The notes below the pieces were generated by a model. That model saw only the letters and a list, made by a program, of their open reading frames with translations, searched no databases and had not been told where the DNA came from. A program made the position numbers and the translations under genes. Positions 18,166 through 27,061 of a stretch of 64,000 nt of DNA are shown here, piece by piece. This DNA is from G963668605 sp963668605. Lineage in GTDB: Bacteria > Acidobacteriota > Terriglobia > Bryobacterales > Bryobacteraceae. Numbering within the stretch: the stretch's first letter is position 1; each line of letters opens with the position of its first letter. Where the stretch lies: contig OY764903.1 of the NCBI GenBank assembly GCA_963668605.1, forward strand, positions 1,364,001 to 1,428,000, written 5' to 3'.

Positions 18166-19627
18166 GCATCGCCTCCGGCAGGGATTCGAGCAGATCGGTC
18201 GCCAGTACACATTTGTCACCGAGACGTGCCGCCGCGAGTTGACCCGCGAGGCCGTGCAGGTAAACGGCGGCGCGCAGCGCGGTCTCCGTCGCATCGGGAA
18301 ATTGCGCGAGAAAGCCGGCGATCATTCCTGTGAGTACGTCGCCGCTGCCGCCTTTGCCCATCGCCGGCGTGCCGGTCGGATTGATCCAAACGCACCCATT
18401 GGGGAAGGCGATCACCGTGCGCCAGCCTTTCAAGACAACTGTGACTTTGTGTTCCATGGCGAATGATCGAGCGGCGCCGATGCGATCAATCTGGATCTCA
18501 GCCGTGGTGCGGCCCGTGAGGCGCGACATCTCGCCGGGGTGCGGCGTAAGGATGCGAATCTTTCCCTCGCAGGCCAGCGGCATGGCCGCCAGCGCGTCCG
18601 CGTCGATCACAACGGGTTGCGGGAATTCGCAGACGATCTTGCGAATCAAAGCCTGCATTTCTTCGCTTTTGCCGAGTCCGGGGCCGATCGCAATAACATC
18701 CTTGTTGTCGCGCAAGGCCGGCAGGCGCTCTGTCATCAACTCGGGCGCGAAGGCGGCGATGGGTGGCAGCGCTTCCTCCGTGGATGCCACGGTTACCAGG
18801 CCCGCGCCGGAACGCAACGCAGCGAAACCGCACAGCGCGGCCGCGCCAGTTTTGCCGGGCGAACCAGCGATCACAAGAGCGTGGCCGTAGGAGCCTTTAT
18901 GGCCGCCAGGATCGCGCGGGGCCAGCAAAGCGGCGAAGTCGCGCGCTTCCGAAAGCGAAAGAAACACGGAGTCATCTGCTTCGTAGAGCGCGGCGGGGCT
19001 GCCGATCGCAGCGATGTGCAATGCACCCACGCGAGCGCAACCCGGAGGAAGTACATGCGCCGGTTTCGGCGCCGTGAACGTCACGGTCGAGTGCGCGCAG
19101 ACAGATTCGCCGAGCGGCGTTCCGGAATCGCTGGCCAGTCCTGATGGCAGATCGACGGCGACGGTGCGCGCGAGCGGAAAGCCGCTGTTGATTTCGTGAA
19201 TCAGTTCGAGGATGCGGCCCGAGGCCGCACCACGCAGGCCGGTGCCGAGCAACGCGTCCACGACGATCGTCGCCGAGCGCATCTCCGGCGAGATCTCGTA
19301 GCTGAGCGGTCCGTCCACGACGCGATACATGCGGAAGTTCTCCGCCGCATCGCCGTGCAATTCTTCGGGCTCCGCGGCGAGCACGACGTGCAGCGAGGCG
19401 GCCAGGCCGCGCGTATGAATCTGTCTCGCGATAACTAGGCCGTCGCCGCCGTTGTTGCCCTTACCGCAGACGACGACGACGCGCTGTTCCGCTAAAGGAG
19501 CAAACCGCTCTTGCAGAAACTCCACGACGCGCTGTCCTGCGTTCTCCATCAAGACCAGGCCCGGAATGCCCAGCTCGATTGTTCGCCGGTCTACTTCGCG
19601 CATTTGTGCGGCTGTGAGTACCTTCAT
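18140..19627 (-). CDS. nnr: Bifunctional NAD(P)H-hydrate epimerase / ADP-dependent dehydratase
   Basis: Repairs damaged nicotinamide cofactors: the N-terminal YjeF_N domain (about 1-210) epimerises NAD(P)HX and the C-terminal ribokinase-like domain (about 225-490) dehydrates it. Motifs seen: KGNNGGDGLVIAR and DALLGTGLRG in the epimerase; GSPGKTGAAALCG, GPGLGKSEEMQ, LTPHPGEMSRLTG and GKGGSGDVLTGMIAGFLAQ in the dehydratase. 495 residues is typical of the fused enzyme. The ATG overlaps the upstream channel gene stop (19624-19627). Confidence 0.94.
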   Translation of the reverse strand: MKVLTAAQMREVDRRTIELGIPGLVLMENAGQRVVEFLQERFAPLAEQRVVVVCGKGNNGGDGLVIARQIHTRGLAASLHVVLAAEPEELHGDAAENFRMYRVVDGPLSYEISPEMRSATIVVDALLGTGLRGAASGRILELIHEINSGFPLARTVAVDLPSGLASDSGTPLGESVCAHSTVTFTAPKPAHVLPPGCARVGALHIAAIGSPAALYEADDSVFLSLSEARDFAALLAPRDPGGHKGSYGHALVIAGSPGKTGAAALCGFAALRSGAGLVTVASTEEALPPIAAFAPELMTERLPALRDNKDVIAIGPGLGKSEEMQALIRKIVCEFPQPVVIDADALAAMPLACEGKIRILTPHPGEMSRLTGRTTAEIQIDRIGAARSFAMEHKVTVVLKGWRTVIAFPNGCVWINPTGTPAMGKGGSGDVLTGMIAGFLAQFPDATETALRAAVYLHGLAGQLAAARLGDKCVLATDLLESLPEAMRACANQRN

Positions 19628-20634
19628 TCATGGCCTCCGTGCAGCAATTTCTCGAGGCGGTTGAGACTCTCCGCATCGCCCATCACGATGAGCGTGTCGT
19701 GAGCGGCGAGTTCCGCCTCGGCGGGCGGATTGAAGAGCATCTGCCCGTCCATTTTGCGAATGGCCAGAACGATGACTCCGAGATCGCGGCGCAACTGCAT
19801 CTGCCGCAGGCTCCGGGCGACGTACTCGCTGTCTTCGTGCACCTTGATCTCTTCGATCGAAACGTCGAGACCGATGTTCTTGCTGGTGAGTTTCAAAAAC
19901 TCGAAGACGCCCGGACGCAACAACGCCATGGCCAGACGATGTCCGGTGACGTTATACGGCGTAAAAACAATCTCCGCGCCGACGCGCCGCAATTTTTCCT
20001 CGGATTCTTCTTCGCTGGCTCTCGCCGCCACGCGGATCGCCGGGTTGAGTTCCTTGGCGGAGAGCACAAGAAAGAGATTATCAGCGTCGGTTTCGAGCGC
20101 CGCGACAACGCCCTTTGCGCGCGTGATGCCCGCATCGCGCAGGCTCTCGTCGCGGGTGGAATCCGCGACCATCGCGAGCAGTCCCGCGCGTGTAGCGCGG
20201 TCCGCCTTCTCGGGGTCGCGGTCGACGATCAGCACGGGCACGCCGGCGGTTCGCAACTCGCTGGCCGCGCCACGCCCCACCCTTCCGTAGCCGCAGACGA
20301 TGTAGTGATCTTTCAGATTTTCAATCATACGTTTCATCCGCCGTTTGACAAGCGCGTCTCCCAACTGCAATTCAATGATGGTCTGCGTCATCGCGCCGAT
20401 TGCGAAGAAAATCGTGGTCACTCCGAAGATGATCAGCAGCGAATTAAATACACGGCCCGCGCGGCCGAGGGCGTGGATTTCCATGTAACCGACGGTCGTG
20501 ATTGTCGTGAGCGCCATGTAGAATGCGTCGAAGACAGGGTAGTGCTCGATCACGACAAAACCCATAGTACCGATCGTCAGCACGGCCATGATGGCGGCAG
20601 CGAGCACGATGTATCTGCGGCGCAGGTTGCTCAC
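19624..20634 (-). CDS. Potassium channel protein with TrkA-N (RCK) domain; unusual filter
   Basis: 336-residue ligand-gated channel subunit: two transmembrane helices (about 9-30 and 60-85) flank a pore loop, followed by a Rossmann RCK domain (YIVCGYGRVGRGAASEL, about 110-230) and a TrkA-C domain. The selectivity filter reads TVGYMEI instead of the canonical TVGYGD/E; the codon is ATG on the coding strand. RCK glycine motif is intact. Start GTG at 20634 directly abuts the SpoIIE phosphatase stop. The operon position links potassium flux with stress signalling and cofactor repair, by inference. Confidence 0.85.
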   Translation of the reverse strand: MSNLRRRYIVLAAAIMAVLTIGTMGFVVIEHYPVFDAFYMALTTITTVGYMEIHALGRAGRVFNSLLIIFGVTTIFFAIGAMTQTIIELQLGDALVKRRMKRMIENLKDHYIVCGYGRVGRGAASELRTAGVPVLIVDRDPEKADRATRAGLLAMVADSTRDESLRDAGITRAKGVVAALETDADNLFLVLSAKELNPAIRVAARASEEESEEKLRRVGAEIVFTPYNVTGHRLAMALLRPGVFEFLKLTSKNIGLDVSIEEIKVHEDSEYVARSLRQMQLRRDLGVIVLAIRKMDGQMLFNPPAEAELAAHDTLIVMGDAESLNRLEKLLHGGHE

Positions 20635-22599
20635 CTATCGCCTCCGTGCCATGAGCATGGTCATGTCATCCTGCAGTTCCGGAGAGCCTGTCCACTCCTG
20701 CACGGCTTCCATCACGGCGTTGACCACCTGCTGATCGTCGCGGTCGACGTGCCGCGCCAGCACGTCGATCAAGCGGTCTTCGCCGAACATCTCGCCGTAC
20801 TCGTTCTCCGGCTCCGTGATTCCATCCGTGAAACAGACAAACAGATCGCCGCTTTCGAGCTTCACCGTACTTTCGCCATACTCGGCGAAGGGGAACGCTC
20901 CGACCACGGTTCCGTTGACGTCCAGCCGCAAAGCCTTCCCATCGCGGATCACGATGGGAGGCAAGTGGCCGGCGTTCGTGTAAGTCAGAATGCTGGTGTC
21001 GTCGTCATAGACGCCGAAGTAAAACGTGAGGTATTTCTCCGGAGCCGTGTCGTTGAAGATCTGCTGGTTCAGTTGCGCGACAAGCTGCGACGTCGGCATC
21101 GGCATGTGAGTGCCACCGCCGAGCAGTACCTGCTCCATGCAATTGCGCAGTTGGGTACGCATCGAGGAACCCACCGTCGCCATCAACAGCGCGGCCGAGA
21201 TTCCTTTGCCGGCCACGTCACCCACAGCGATCGCCACCTTATTCCCCATCAGTGCCTGATAGTCGAAGTAATCGCCCGAGACCATGCGCGCCGGATTACA
21301 CACTGCGATCAGGTCGAGCGTCTTCATGGCAGGCACCGTCTTCGGATAGAGCTGCGACTGCACTTCGCGTGCCAGTTCGAGTTCGGCCTGCATGCGTTCC
21401 TTCTCTTTCGCGACAGCGAGAAGGCGCTCCAGATTCGCGGTCATGCGGTTAAACGAAGTGCCGAGTTCGGCCAACTGATCCTGGCCCTTCACCTCGATGC
21501 GGTGCGAGAAGTCGCCTTCGCGAACCCGCTCGGTGCCTTCGTAGATGTTGTGCACCGCGCCCGTGATCGTGCGCGTCAGGGTGATGCCGATCAACAGCGC
21601 GACAAGCTCGACGAGCAGAAAGAGAATGCTGGCGAAGAGGAACAGAATCGGCGCAAAGTTTTCGTTGAGGTCGGTTTGCGGGCTGGTCAGCGAGCGCAGA
21701 ACCGCCGAGAAGCGCGTGCGGATCGAGAGAGCCGTGTTGCGCGTCTGCGGAGGTTTATCCCACATGGCGACGGGAATCAGCGTGAACCAATCGACTACAA
21801 CGTCGGCGCGATTCACGGCGGGCGGAAGAGTCTCGCGACGGCTGGGAAGCGCGGCGCTTCCTCTCTTGCCGATTTTGATGCTGGGGTCTTCGCTAAAGGC
21901 AAGATAGGAGACGTCACCGAGATTCGGGACAAGATCGGAAAGGTACTCGGCGGTGAGCGGCGTCATCATGATCACTTCCCGCGCTCCCGAGGTCGCACGG
22001 GCCCAGGCGTAAAGCTGCCTGTCTTTGTAAACCATTCCGCTGATATCTTTCCATTCCGCCGGCGGCGAAACAATGCGTGCGTTCTCCGGAAAGCGGATCT
22101 CGTTCTTGTCGCGGATGAGCAGTTCCAGGCCGGGAAATTTTCGTTCGTAGTACGACGCCATCTCCCGCAGCGATTCGTTGCGCCGCGCCTCGGACGCGCT
22201 GACGAGCCACTCCGCGGAACTGCGCATCGACGCCGTGCGGCGCTCAAGTTCGGATGTCACCAGATAGACGGCGATCTGCCCCGTGAAGATGTAGGTGCCG
22301 ATTGCGGTGAGAATCAGGATCAGGCAAATGGGGACTACCGCGATGAAGAGGTATGTGACATATAGCCGGTTGCGCAGCCGCCAGATAGCGTGCCGCGTTC
22401 CTTTGCGAAGCCAGCGTACCAATACCCATGCACCAAGAAAGAAGAGCGTCAGTTGGAGTAGCGACAGCATCGCGCCACGCGGGGCAAAGTAGTACCAGAC
22501 GGCCCAAATCGCAAGCAGCGCGGCGAACAGCTTTTCGAGCAGGCCGGACTTCCGATAAATGGAGTTCCAATCCCAGCCATCGGATGTCGGTGAAGCCAT
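20635..22599 (-). CDS. Membrane-bound HAMP / SpoIIE (PP2C) serine phosphatase
   Basis: 654 residues. Hydrophobic segments near the N-terminus (about 25-60 and 75-110), an extracytoplasmic region of about 200 residues, another helix (FLFASILFLLVELVALLIGITL), a HAMP linker (YEGTERVREGDFSHRIEVKGQDQLAELGTSFN, in parts), a coiled coil, then the RsbU/SpoIIE phosphatase domain with ISGDYFDY-like VSGDYFDYQAL, VGDVAGKGISAALLMA and CFTDGITEPEN metal-binding motifs. It likely dephosphorylates an anti-anti-sigma factor; none is present nearby. First gene of the operon to tsaE. Confidence 0.9.
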   Translation of the reverse strand: MASPTSDGWDWNSIYRKSGLLEKLFAALLAIWAVWYYFAPRGAMLSLLQLTLFFLGAWVLVRWLRKGTRHAIWRLRNRLYVTYLFIAVVPICLILILTAIGTYIFTGQIAVYLVTSELERRTASMRSSAEWLVSASEARRNESLREMASYYERKFPGLELLIRDKNEIRFPENARIVSPPAEWKDISGMVYKDRQLYAWARATSGAREVIMMTPLTAEYLSDLVPNLGDVSYLAFSEDPSIKIGKRGSAALPSRRETLPPAVNRADVVVDWFTLIPVAMWDKPPQTRNTALSIRTRFSAVLRSLTSPQTDLNENFAPILFLFASILFLLVELVALLIGITLTRTITGAVHNIYEGTERVREGDFSHRIEVKGQDQLAELGTSFNRMTANLERLLAVAKEKERMQAELELAREVQSQLYPKTVPAMKTLDLIAVCNPARMVSGDYFDYQALMGNKVAIAVGDVAGKGISAALLMATVGSSMRTQLRNCMEQVLLGGGTHMPMPTSQLVAQLNQQIFNDTAPEKYLTFYFGVYDDDTSILTYTNAGHLPPIVIRDGKALRLDVNGTVVGAFPFAEYGESTVKLESGDLFVCFTDGITEPENEYGEMFGEDRLIDVLARHVDRDDQQVVNAVMEAVQEWTGSPELQDDMTMLMARRR

Positions 22600-22738
22600 C
22601 CTTTCGAGGATACATGATAGGCATGCATCAGCGTGCGAAACGGGATACCACTGTGCTCCTCATCAATTGGTCCGTCCGCCGGGCGTGTGCTACCTTGAGT
22701 GAGGCCACGAGCACGGAAAAACGGGACGGGCGGGATTG

Positions 22739-23893
22739 ATGACGGTCGAGGCAAGGTATGCGCAAGTCGAACGGGTCACGCACAGCGCTCCGCTGCATAG
22801 CTCCGAATCGCTATGTCACTTACTTCGATTCCTGGCCCGCCATGCCGTCGAACAGCCGGGATCGGCGCTAAAAGAATCCCAAATTGCGATCGAAGTGTTC
22901 GGCCGCCCACCGGAATTTGATCCGCGGCTCGACTCGACCGTGCGCGTGCAGACGAGCCGCTTGCGCGCCAAGCTTGCGGAGTATTACGCTGGGCCTGGCG
23001 CGGAAGACCCCATCGTCGTCGAGGTGCCGAGGGGTTCGTACTCAGCGCTCTTCCGCCAGCGTGAGCGGATGGAGCCGGCCGCCCTGGCTGCACCAACGCC
23101 AGTTGAGACGGTGAAGGCCGCGCCCGCCGGATTTTCGTTGTCATGGGTTTTCTTTGGCGCGATTCTTGGCGTGGCGCTCGGCGCGGGCGGATTTGCGCTG
23201 CTACAGCCAGCCGCAAACACCGTACGGCCGGCTGTGCACGAGGCGATGGGGACTTTCTGGCGGGAGTTCACCGCAGGACCCGAACCGCCGCTGGCCGTCT
23301 TCAGTAAGGCTGAGCCTAACGGCCCGTACACCGGCGCCGGCGAAGCGTTGGCGATCCATGAGATCGACAGCGTGTTCGCGCGGCTCAATCGAGGGCTCCT
23401 GGTGAAGAGCTGGCGGCTTCTCGAACCCAACGAGTTGGAGCGGAGAGATCTCATCCTGATTGGCCCCCCGGACGAATCGCTTGCACCGCGCGCGCTGCGG
23501 CGTGCTGATGGATTCGCACTCCGCATCATGGAGCCGGCTCATCCGCGCAAAGGCGAACTGGGCATTGTGAACCTGAAGCCGTTGGATGGCGAGCAATCCG
23601 TCTACCTGGCATCGCCGGGACTTCCGCGAACGGAGGAATACGCCCTGATCGAATACGTGCCGGGCCAGTCGCAAGGCCAACGAATTCTCCTGCTGGCCGG
23701 CGCTACGGCCGCCGGGACGCAGGCCGCGGTTGAGTATGTCTGCCACAGCGAAAATCTGGAAGAATTGCTGCGCCGTCTGGACATCTCTCCGGCCCACGGA
23801 ATGGGTGCGTTCGCCGCCGTAATCCATGTGGAAATCGACGGCGCCGTACCGATGGCGGCAAAACTCGTAGCGTTGCGCCGCCTCGGACGATAG
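22739..23893 (+). CDS. HTH-transmembrane protein with uncharacterised C-terminal domain
   Basis: 384 residues in three parts. Residues about 20-110 form a winged-helix-like DNA-binding region (LKESQIAIEVFGRPPEFDPR...STVRVQTSRLRAKLAEYY...VEVPRGSYSALFR) of the type that heads many acidobacterial membrane regulators. One transmembrane helix follows a proline/alanine linker (FSLSWVFFGAILGVALGAGGFALL). The last 220 residues form an extracytoplasmic domain I do not recognise. It resembles ToxR/CadC architecture: cytosolic DNA binding, membrane anchor, outer sensor. ATG at 22739 chosen over the TTG one codon earlier. Confidence 0.65.
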   Translation: MTVEARYAQVERVTHSAPLHSSESLCHLLRFLARHAVEQPGSALKESQIAIEVFGRPPEFDPRLDSTVRVQTSRLRAKLAEYYAGPGAEDPIVVEVPRGSYSALFRQRERMEPAALAAPTPVETVKAAPAGFSLSWVFFGAILGVALGAGGFALLQPAANTVRPAVHEAMGTFWREFTAGPEPPLAVFSKAEPNGPYTGAGEALAIHEIDSVFARLNRGLLVKSWRLLEPNELERRDLILIGPPDESLAPRALRRADGFALRIMEPAHPRKGELGIVNLKPLDGEQSVYLASPGLPRTEEYALIEYVPGQSQGQRILLLAGATAAGTQAAVEYVCHSENLEELLRRLDISPAHGMGAFAAVIHVEIDGAVPMAAKLVALRRLGR

Positions 23894-24017
23894 CGTGCGG
23901 ACGCATACGTCTCGCCTCTTGAATCAGCCCGCTGAATTGTGAGACGATTTCGATTCTGAAATGCAATACTAGGAGATCAAGCAGTCCAGAGAATCGTGCA
24001 TTGCCAGGAGCTGATTC

Positions 24018-25280
24018 GTGCAACTTCGAGTGCTTGCCTTTGTGCTGGCCGGTGGGAAGGGAACCCGCCTGTATCCGCTAACCAAGGAGCGTGCCAAACC
24101 GGCAGTGCCTTTTGGAGGCCGTTACAGGATTATAGACTTTGTTTTGAGTAACCTCATCAACTCCGGGATCTACTCGAACTATGTCTTAATTCAGTTTAAA
24201 AGCCAGTCCCTACTGCAGCACATTCGTGACGGCTGGGAGGTGGCTGGTCTTTTCAAGAGCCAGTTCATCATTCCCGTTCCCGCGCAGATGCGCACAGCGC
24301 AAGAGACCTGGTATCGCGGCACTGCCGACGCGATCTTCCAGAACATCAATTTGATCGAGCAGGCCGACCCGCATCTCGTGGCGATTTTCGGCGCGGACCA
24401 CATTTACAGAATGAATATCCGCCAGATGATCGAGTTCCACGCGCAGAAGGAAGCCGACGTCTCCATTGCCGCGATTCCAGTGCATAAGAGCGAAGCGCGC
24501 GAGTTCGGCGTGATTGAGACGAGCGCCGACCATCGCGTGGCCGGTTTCCACGAGAAGCGTCACGACGCGCCTACGATGCCGGGTGATTCCGAAAAGGTGT
24601 ACGCGTCGATGGGAAACTACGTTTTCTCGACGCCCACATTGCTGCGCGAATTGTACGCCGATGCCGCGAATGAGGAGAGTTCCCATGACTTCGGCCGCGA
24701 CATTCTGCCGTCAATGATCGGGCGCTCGAACATGTTCGCCTACGACTTTCAGACAAATCGAATTCCGGGTGATCCCGTGGGTCAGGATGCGTACTGGCGC
24801 GACGTTGGAACGATCGACGCGTACTACGACGCCAACATGGATTTACGTTCCGTCAAGCCGTCGCTGAACCTCTACAATCGCCAGTGGCCCCTGCGTACCG
24901 CGGGCTACTCGGACGCTCCGGCCAAATTTACGTTCAATGAGGAAGGGCGCCGGGGCGAGGCGATTGACTCGGTGGTTGCCGGAAGCACGATTCTTTCCGG
25001 CGGCAAGGTTACCGGCTCCGTGCTGGGCCGCGGCGTGCGCGTGCATAGTGGCGCTTCCATCGAGGACTCAGTCATTTTCGACAACTGCGATATCGGGCGG
25101 CACGCCAAGATTCGGCGTGCGATTCTCGACAAGAACGCGCGCATCCCGGAAGGCGCCACGATTGGCTACGACCTGGAGCGCGATCGCCAGTTCCATCACG
25201 TAACCGATAGCGGCATAGTCGTGGTGGAGGGCCACCGTTCAGCCGTTGACGTGAGTTCGCTGCTTCTCTCCGGCGACTGA
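24018..25280 (+). CDS. glgC: Glucose-1-phosphate adenylyltransferase (ADP-glucose pyrophosphorylase)
   Basis: Makes ADP-glucose for glycogen from glucose-1-phosphate and ATP. 420 residues: nucleotide-binding LAGGKGTRLYPLTKERAKPAVPFGG (in parts), YRIIDFVLSN, IFGADHIYRM, GDPVGQDAYWRDVGTIDAYYDAN, then a left-handed beta-helix C-terminus with hexapeptide-like SVLGRGVRVHSGASIEDSVIFDNC. GTG start at 24018 has a good ribosome-binding site (CAGGAG). Its 3' end overlaps the convergent symporter gene by 42 bp. Confidence 0.94.
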   Translation: MQLRVLAFVLAGGKGTRLYPLTKERAKPAVPFGGRYRIIDFVLSNLINSGIYSNYVLIQFKSQSLLQHIRDGWEVAGLFKSQFIIPVPAQMRTAQETWYRGTADAIFQNINLIEQADPHLVAIFGADHIYRMNIRQMIEFHAQKEADVSIAAIPVHKSEAREFGVIETSADHRVAGFHEKRHDAPTMPGDSEKVYASMGNYVFSTPTLLRELYADAANEESSHDFGRDILPSMIGRSNMFAYDFQTNRIPGDPVGQDAYWRDVGTIDAYYDANMDLRSVKPSLNLYNRQWPLRTAGYSDAPAKFTFNEEGRRGEAIDSVVAGSTILSGGKVTGSVLGRGVRVHSGASIEDSVIFDNCDIGRHAKIRRAILDKNARIPEGATIGYDLERDRQFHHVTDSGIVVVEGHRSAVDVSSLLLSGD

Positions 25281-26933
25281 AAATAGCAGCGCGAACGCGA
25301 TCACGACAAGGCAGCCGATCACGTTGTACCAAAGGAAGGCGATCTCCGTGAAACGGGCCGTGGCAAAGATCGCCGCCTCCCCAGCCAGGACGCCGGCGAA
25401 AGCTGCCGTTCCGCCCACGCGTTTGAAGAAGAACGCGAGCACGAAGACGCCCAGCAATCCGCCATAGAACAGCGATCCCAGCTTGTTGACCGCGACCACC
25501 AGCGATCCTAGATTGTGCGCGAACTCAGCGGTCAGCACGGCATATAGCCCCCAAAACGCGGTAGCCCATTTCGCCGCGCTCAAGTAGTGCGCATCGCTCG
25601 CGCCTTTGTGCAGGTGCCGGCGGTAGACGTCGATTACCGTGACCGTCGCCAGCGAGTTGATCTCCGCCGAAATCGTCGACATCGCCGCGGCAAAGATGGC
25701 AGCCATGATCAGGCCCACGACGCCTACTGGCATGTAGCGCGTCACGAATGAAAGAAAGATGTAGTTGGTGTCGTTGAGGCCGGGATCGCCGATTGCGTTT
25801 CCCGCGAAGCGGCTGCCCTCTTGGTGCGCCACATCCAAGGCTGCCTGCGAGGCTTTGAATTCGGCGACGCGAGGCGCGATCAGCGCGGGAGTGCCGGAGC
25901 GGTGAGCCTCGAGTACGCCCGCCGCGGCCGCGCGCCGCGACTCATAAGCGGCGTCAAACTTTTGTTGCGTTGCCGCGTATCCTGGTGCGGCTTTAGCTCG
26001 TTCCAGCGCCGCCTGCTGGAACACCATCGGAGGCTTTTCAAACGTAAAAAAAACGAAGACCATCGCGCCGGTGAATAGGATAAAGAACTGCATCGGGATC
26101 TTCGCGACCGCGTTGAACAGCAGACTCAACCGGCTCTGCGTGAGCGAACTGCCGGTCAGGTAACGCTGCACTTGCGATTGGTCGCAGCCAAAATAGGCGA
26201 GCATCAGGAACATGCCGCCGAACAGCCCGCTCCACAGGTTGTATTGGTCGTTCCAGTCGAATTGCAGCACGACGGGATTCAGCTTGCCGGCGGCGCCCGC
26301 CAGTGTGAGCGCGTCTGTAAACGAGACACCTTGAGGCAGCAGCAGGATCGCCGTGGCCAGGGCGACGAACAGGCCCGCGAACATTATGAGCATCTGTTGA
26401 AAGTCTGTCCACGTCACCGCCTGTATGCCGCCGAGCACAGTGTAGAGGATCACCGTGGCGCCCATGATGATCGTCGTGATGCCGGCAGGTAAGCCAATAA
26501 TTACGGTGAGTACAACGGCCGGGGCGGAGAGCGCGATGCCCACGGCGAGCCCGCGTTGGATCAAAAAGATCACGCTGACCAGCACGCGGGTCTTCACGTC
26601 GAAGCGGCGCTCCAGATACTCGTAGGCCGTGTAGACATTTGCGCGATAAAAGACCGGCACTGCGAAGGCGCAGACCAGCACCATCGCCAGCGGCAAACCG
26701 AAGTAAAATTGCACGAAGCGCATGCCGTCGACGTAGGCTTGGCCCGTCGTGGAAATGAACGTGATGGCGCTCGCCTGCGTCGCCATGATCGAAAGCGCCA
26801 TCGCGTACCACGGCATGGTCTTCCCGGCCAGCAGATACTTGTCGACGCTGTTGCTGCCACGGCTGCGCCAGAGTCCGTAGGCGACGACGAAGACGAGTGA
26901 GAGAACGAGAATAATCCAATCGACAATTCTCAT
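25239..26933 (-). CDS. Sodium:solute symporter (SSS family)
   Basis: 564-residue inner-membrane transporter with about 13-14 helices. Family marks: VAYGLWRSRGSNSVDKYLLAGKTMPWY at the N-terminus (typical of SSS), MATQASAITFISTTGQAY, and the Ser-rich helix AAIFAAAMSTISAEINSLATVTVIDVYRR (helix VIII-like). An inserted Ala/Glu-rich soluble loop lies at about residues 305-375. The ATG at 26933 overlaps the stop of a 43-codon gene (ATGA). The substrate may be a sugar acid, sialic acid or other product of the PIG-L partner; this is inference. Confidence 0.85.
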   Translation of the reverse strand: MRIVDWIILVLSLVFVVAYGLWRSRGSNSVDKYLLAGKTMPWYAMALSIMATQASAITFISTTGQAYVDGMRFVQFYFGLPLAMVLVCAFAVPVFYRANVYTAYEYLERRFDVKTRVLVSVIFLIQRGLAVGIALSAPAVVLTVIIGLPAGITTIIMGATVILYTVLGGIQAVTWTDFQQMLIMFAGLFVALATAILLLPQGVSFTDALTLAGAAGKLNPVVLQFDWNDQYNLWSGLFGGMFLMLAYFGCDQSQVQRYLTGSSLTQSRLSLLFNAVAKIPMQFFILFTGAMVFVFFTFEKPPMVFQQAALERAKAAPGYAATQQKFDAAYESRRAAAAGVLEAHRSGTPALIAPRVAEFKASQAALDVAHQEGSRFAGNAIGDPGLNDTNYIFLSFVTRYMPVGVVGLIMAAIFAAAMSTISAEINSLATVTVIDVYRRHLHKGASDAHYLSAAKWATAFWGLYAVLTAEFAHNLGSLVVAVNKLGSLFYGGLLGVFVLAFFFKRVGGTAAFAGVLAGEAAIFATARFTEIAFLWYNVIGCLVVIAFALLFSVAGEKQRTHVNG

Positions 26934-27061
26934 ACGTTGTACGCCTTCGCGAAGAGGTAGAAGAGCGCGATCAACGCGGCCAGAAATGCGATCACTGCGG
27001 CGTAGATCCGCTTCCATGTACCCAGAAAGGGCGGTGGTTCTTCCTTGTGCTGTTCACTCAT
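26930..27061 (-). CDS. 43-residue single-pass membrane protein between PIG-L and symporter genes
   Basis: Short gene read directly from the sequence. A charged, proline-rich N-terminus (MSEQHKEEPPPFLGTWKR) is followed by one hydrophobic helix (IYAAVIAFLAALIALFYLF) and a short KAYNV tail. Its ATG lies inside the PIG-L 3' end (8-bp overlap) and its TGA overlaps the symporter ATG (ATGA). This double coupling, together with a clean transmembrane helix, argues that it is real. It may be an accessory subunit of the symporter. Confidence 0.72.
   Translation of the reverse strand: MSEQHKEEPPPFLGTWKRIYAAVIAFLAALIALFYLFAKAYNV

Noticed and set aside
19630..22365. A 911-codon open frame antisense to the channel and SpoIIE phosphatase genes
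   Set aside because: It mirrors the codon bias of the real genes, is His/Arg/Asp-rich with no domain, and crosses two confident genes.
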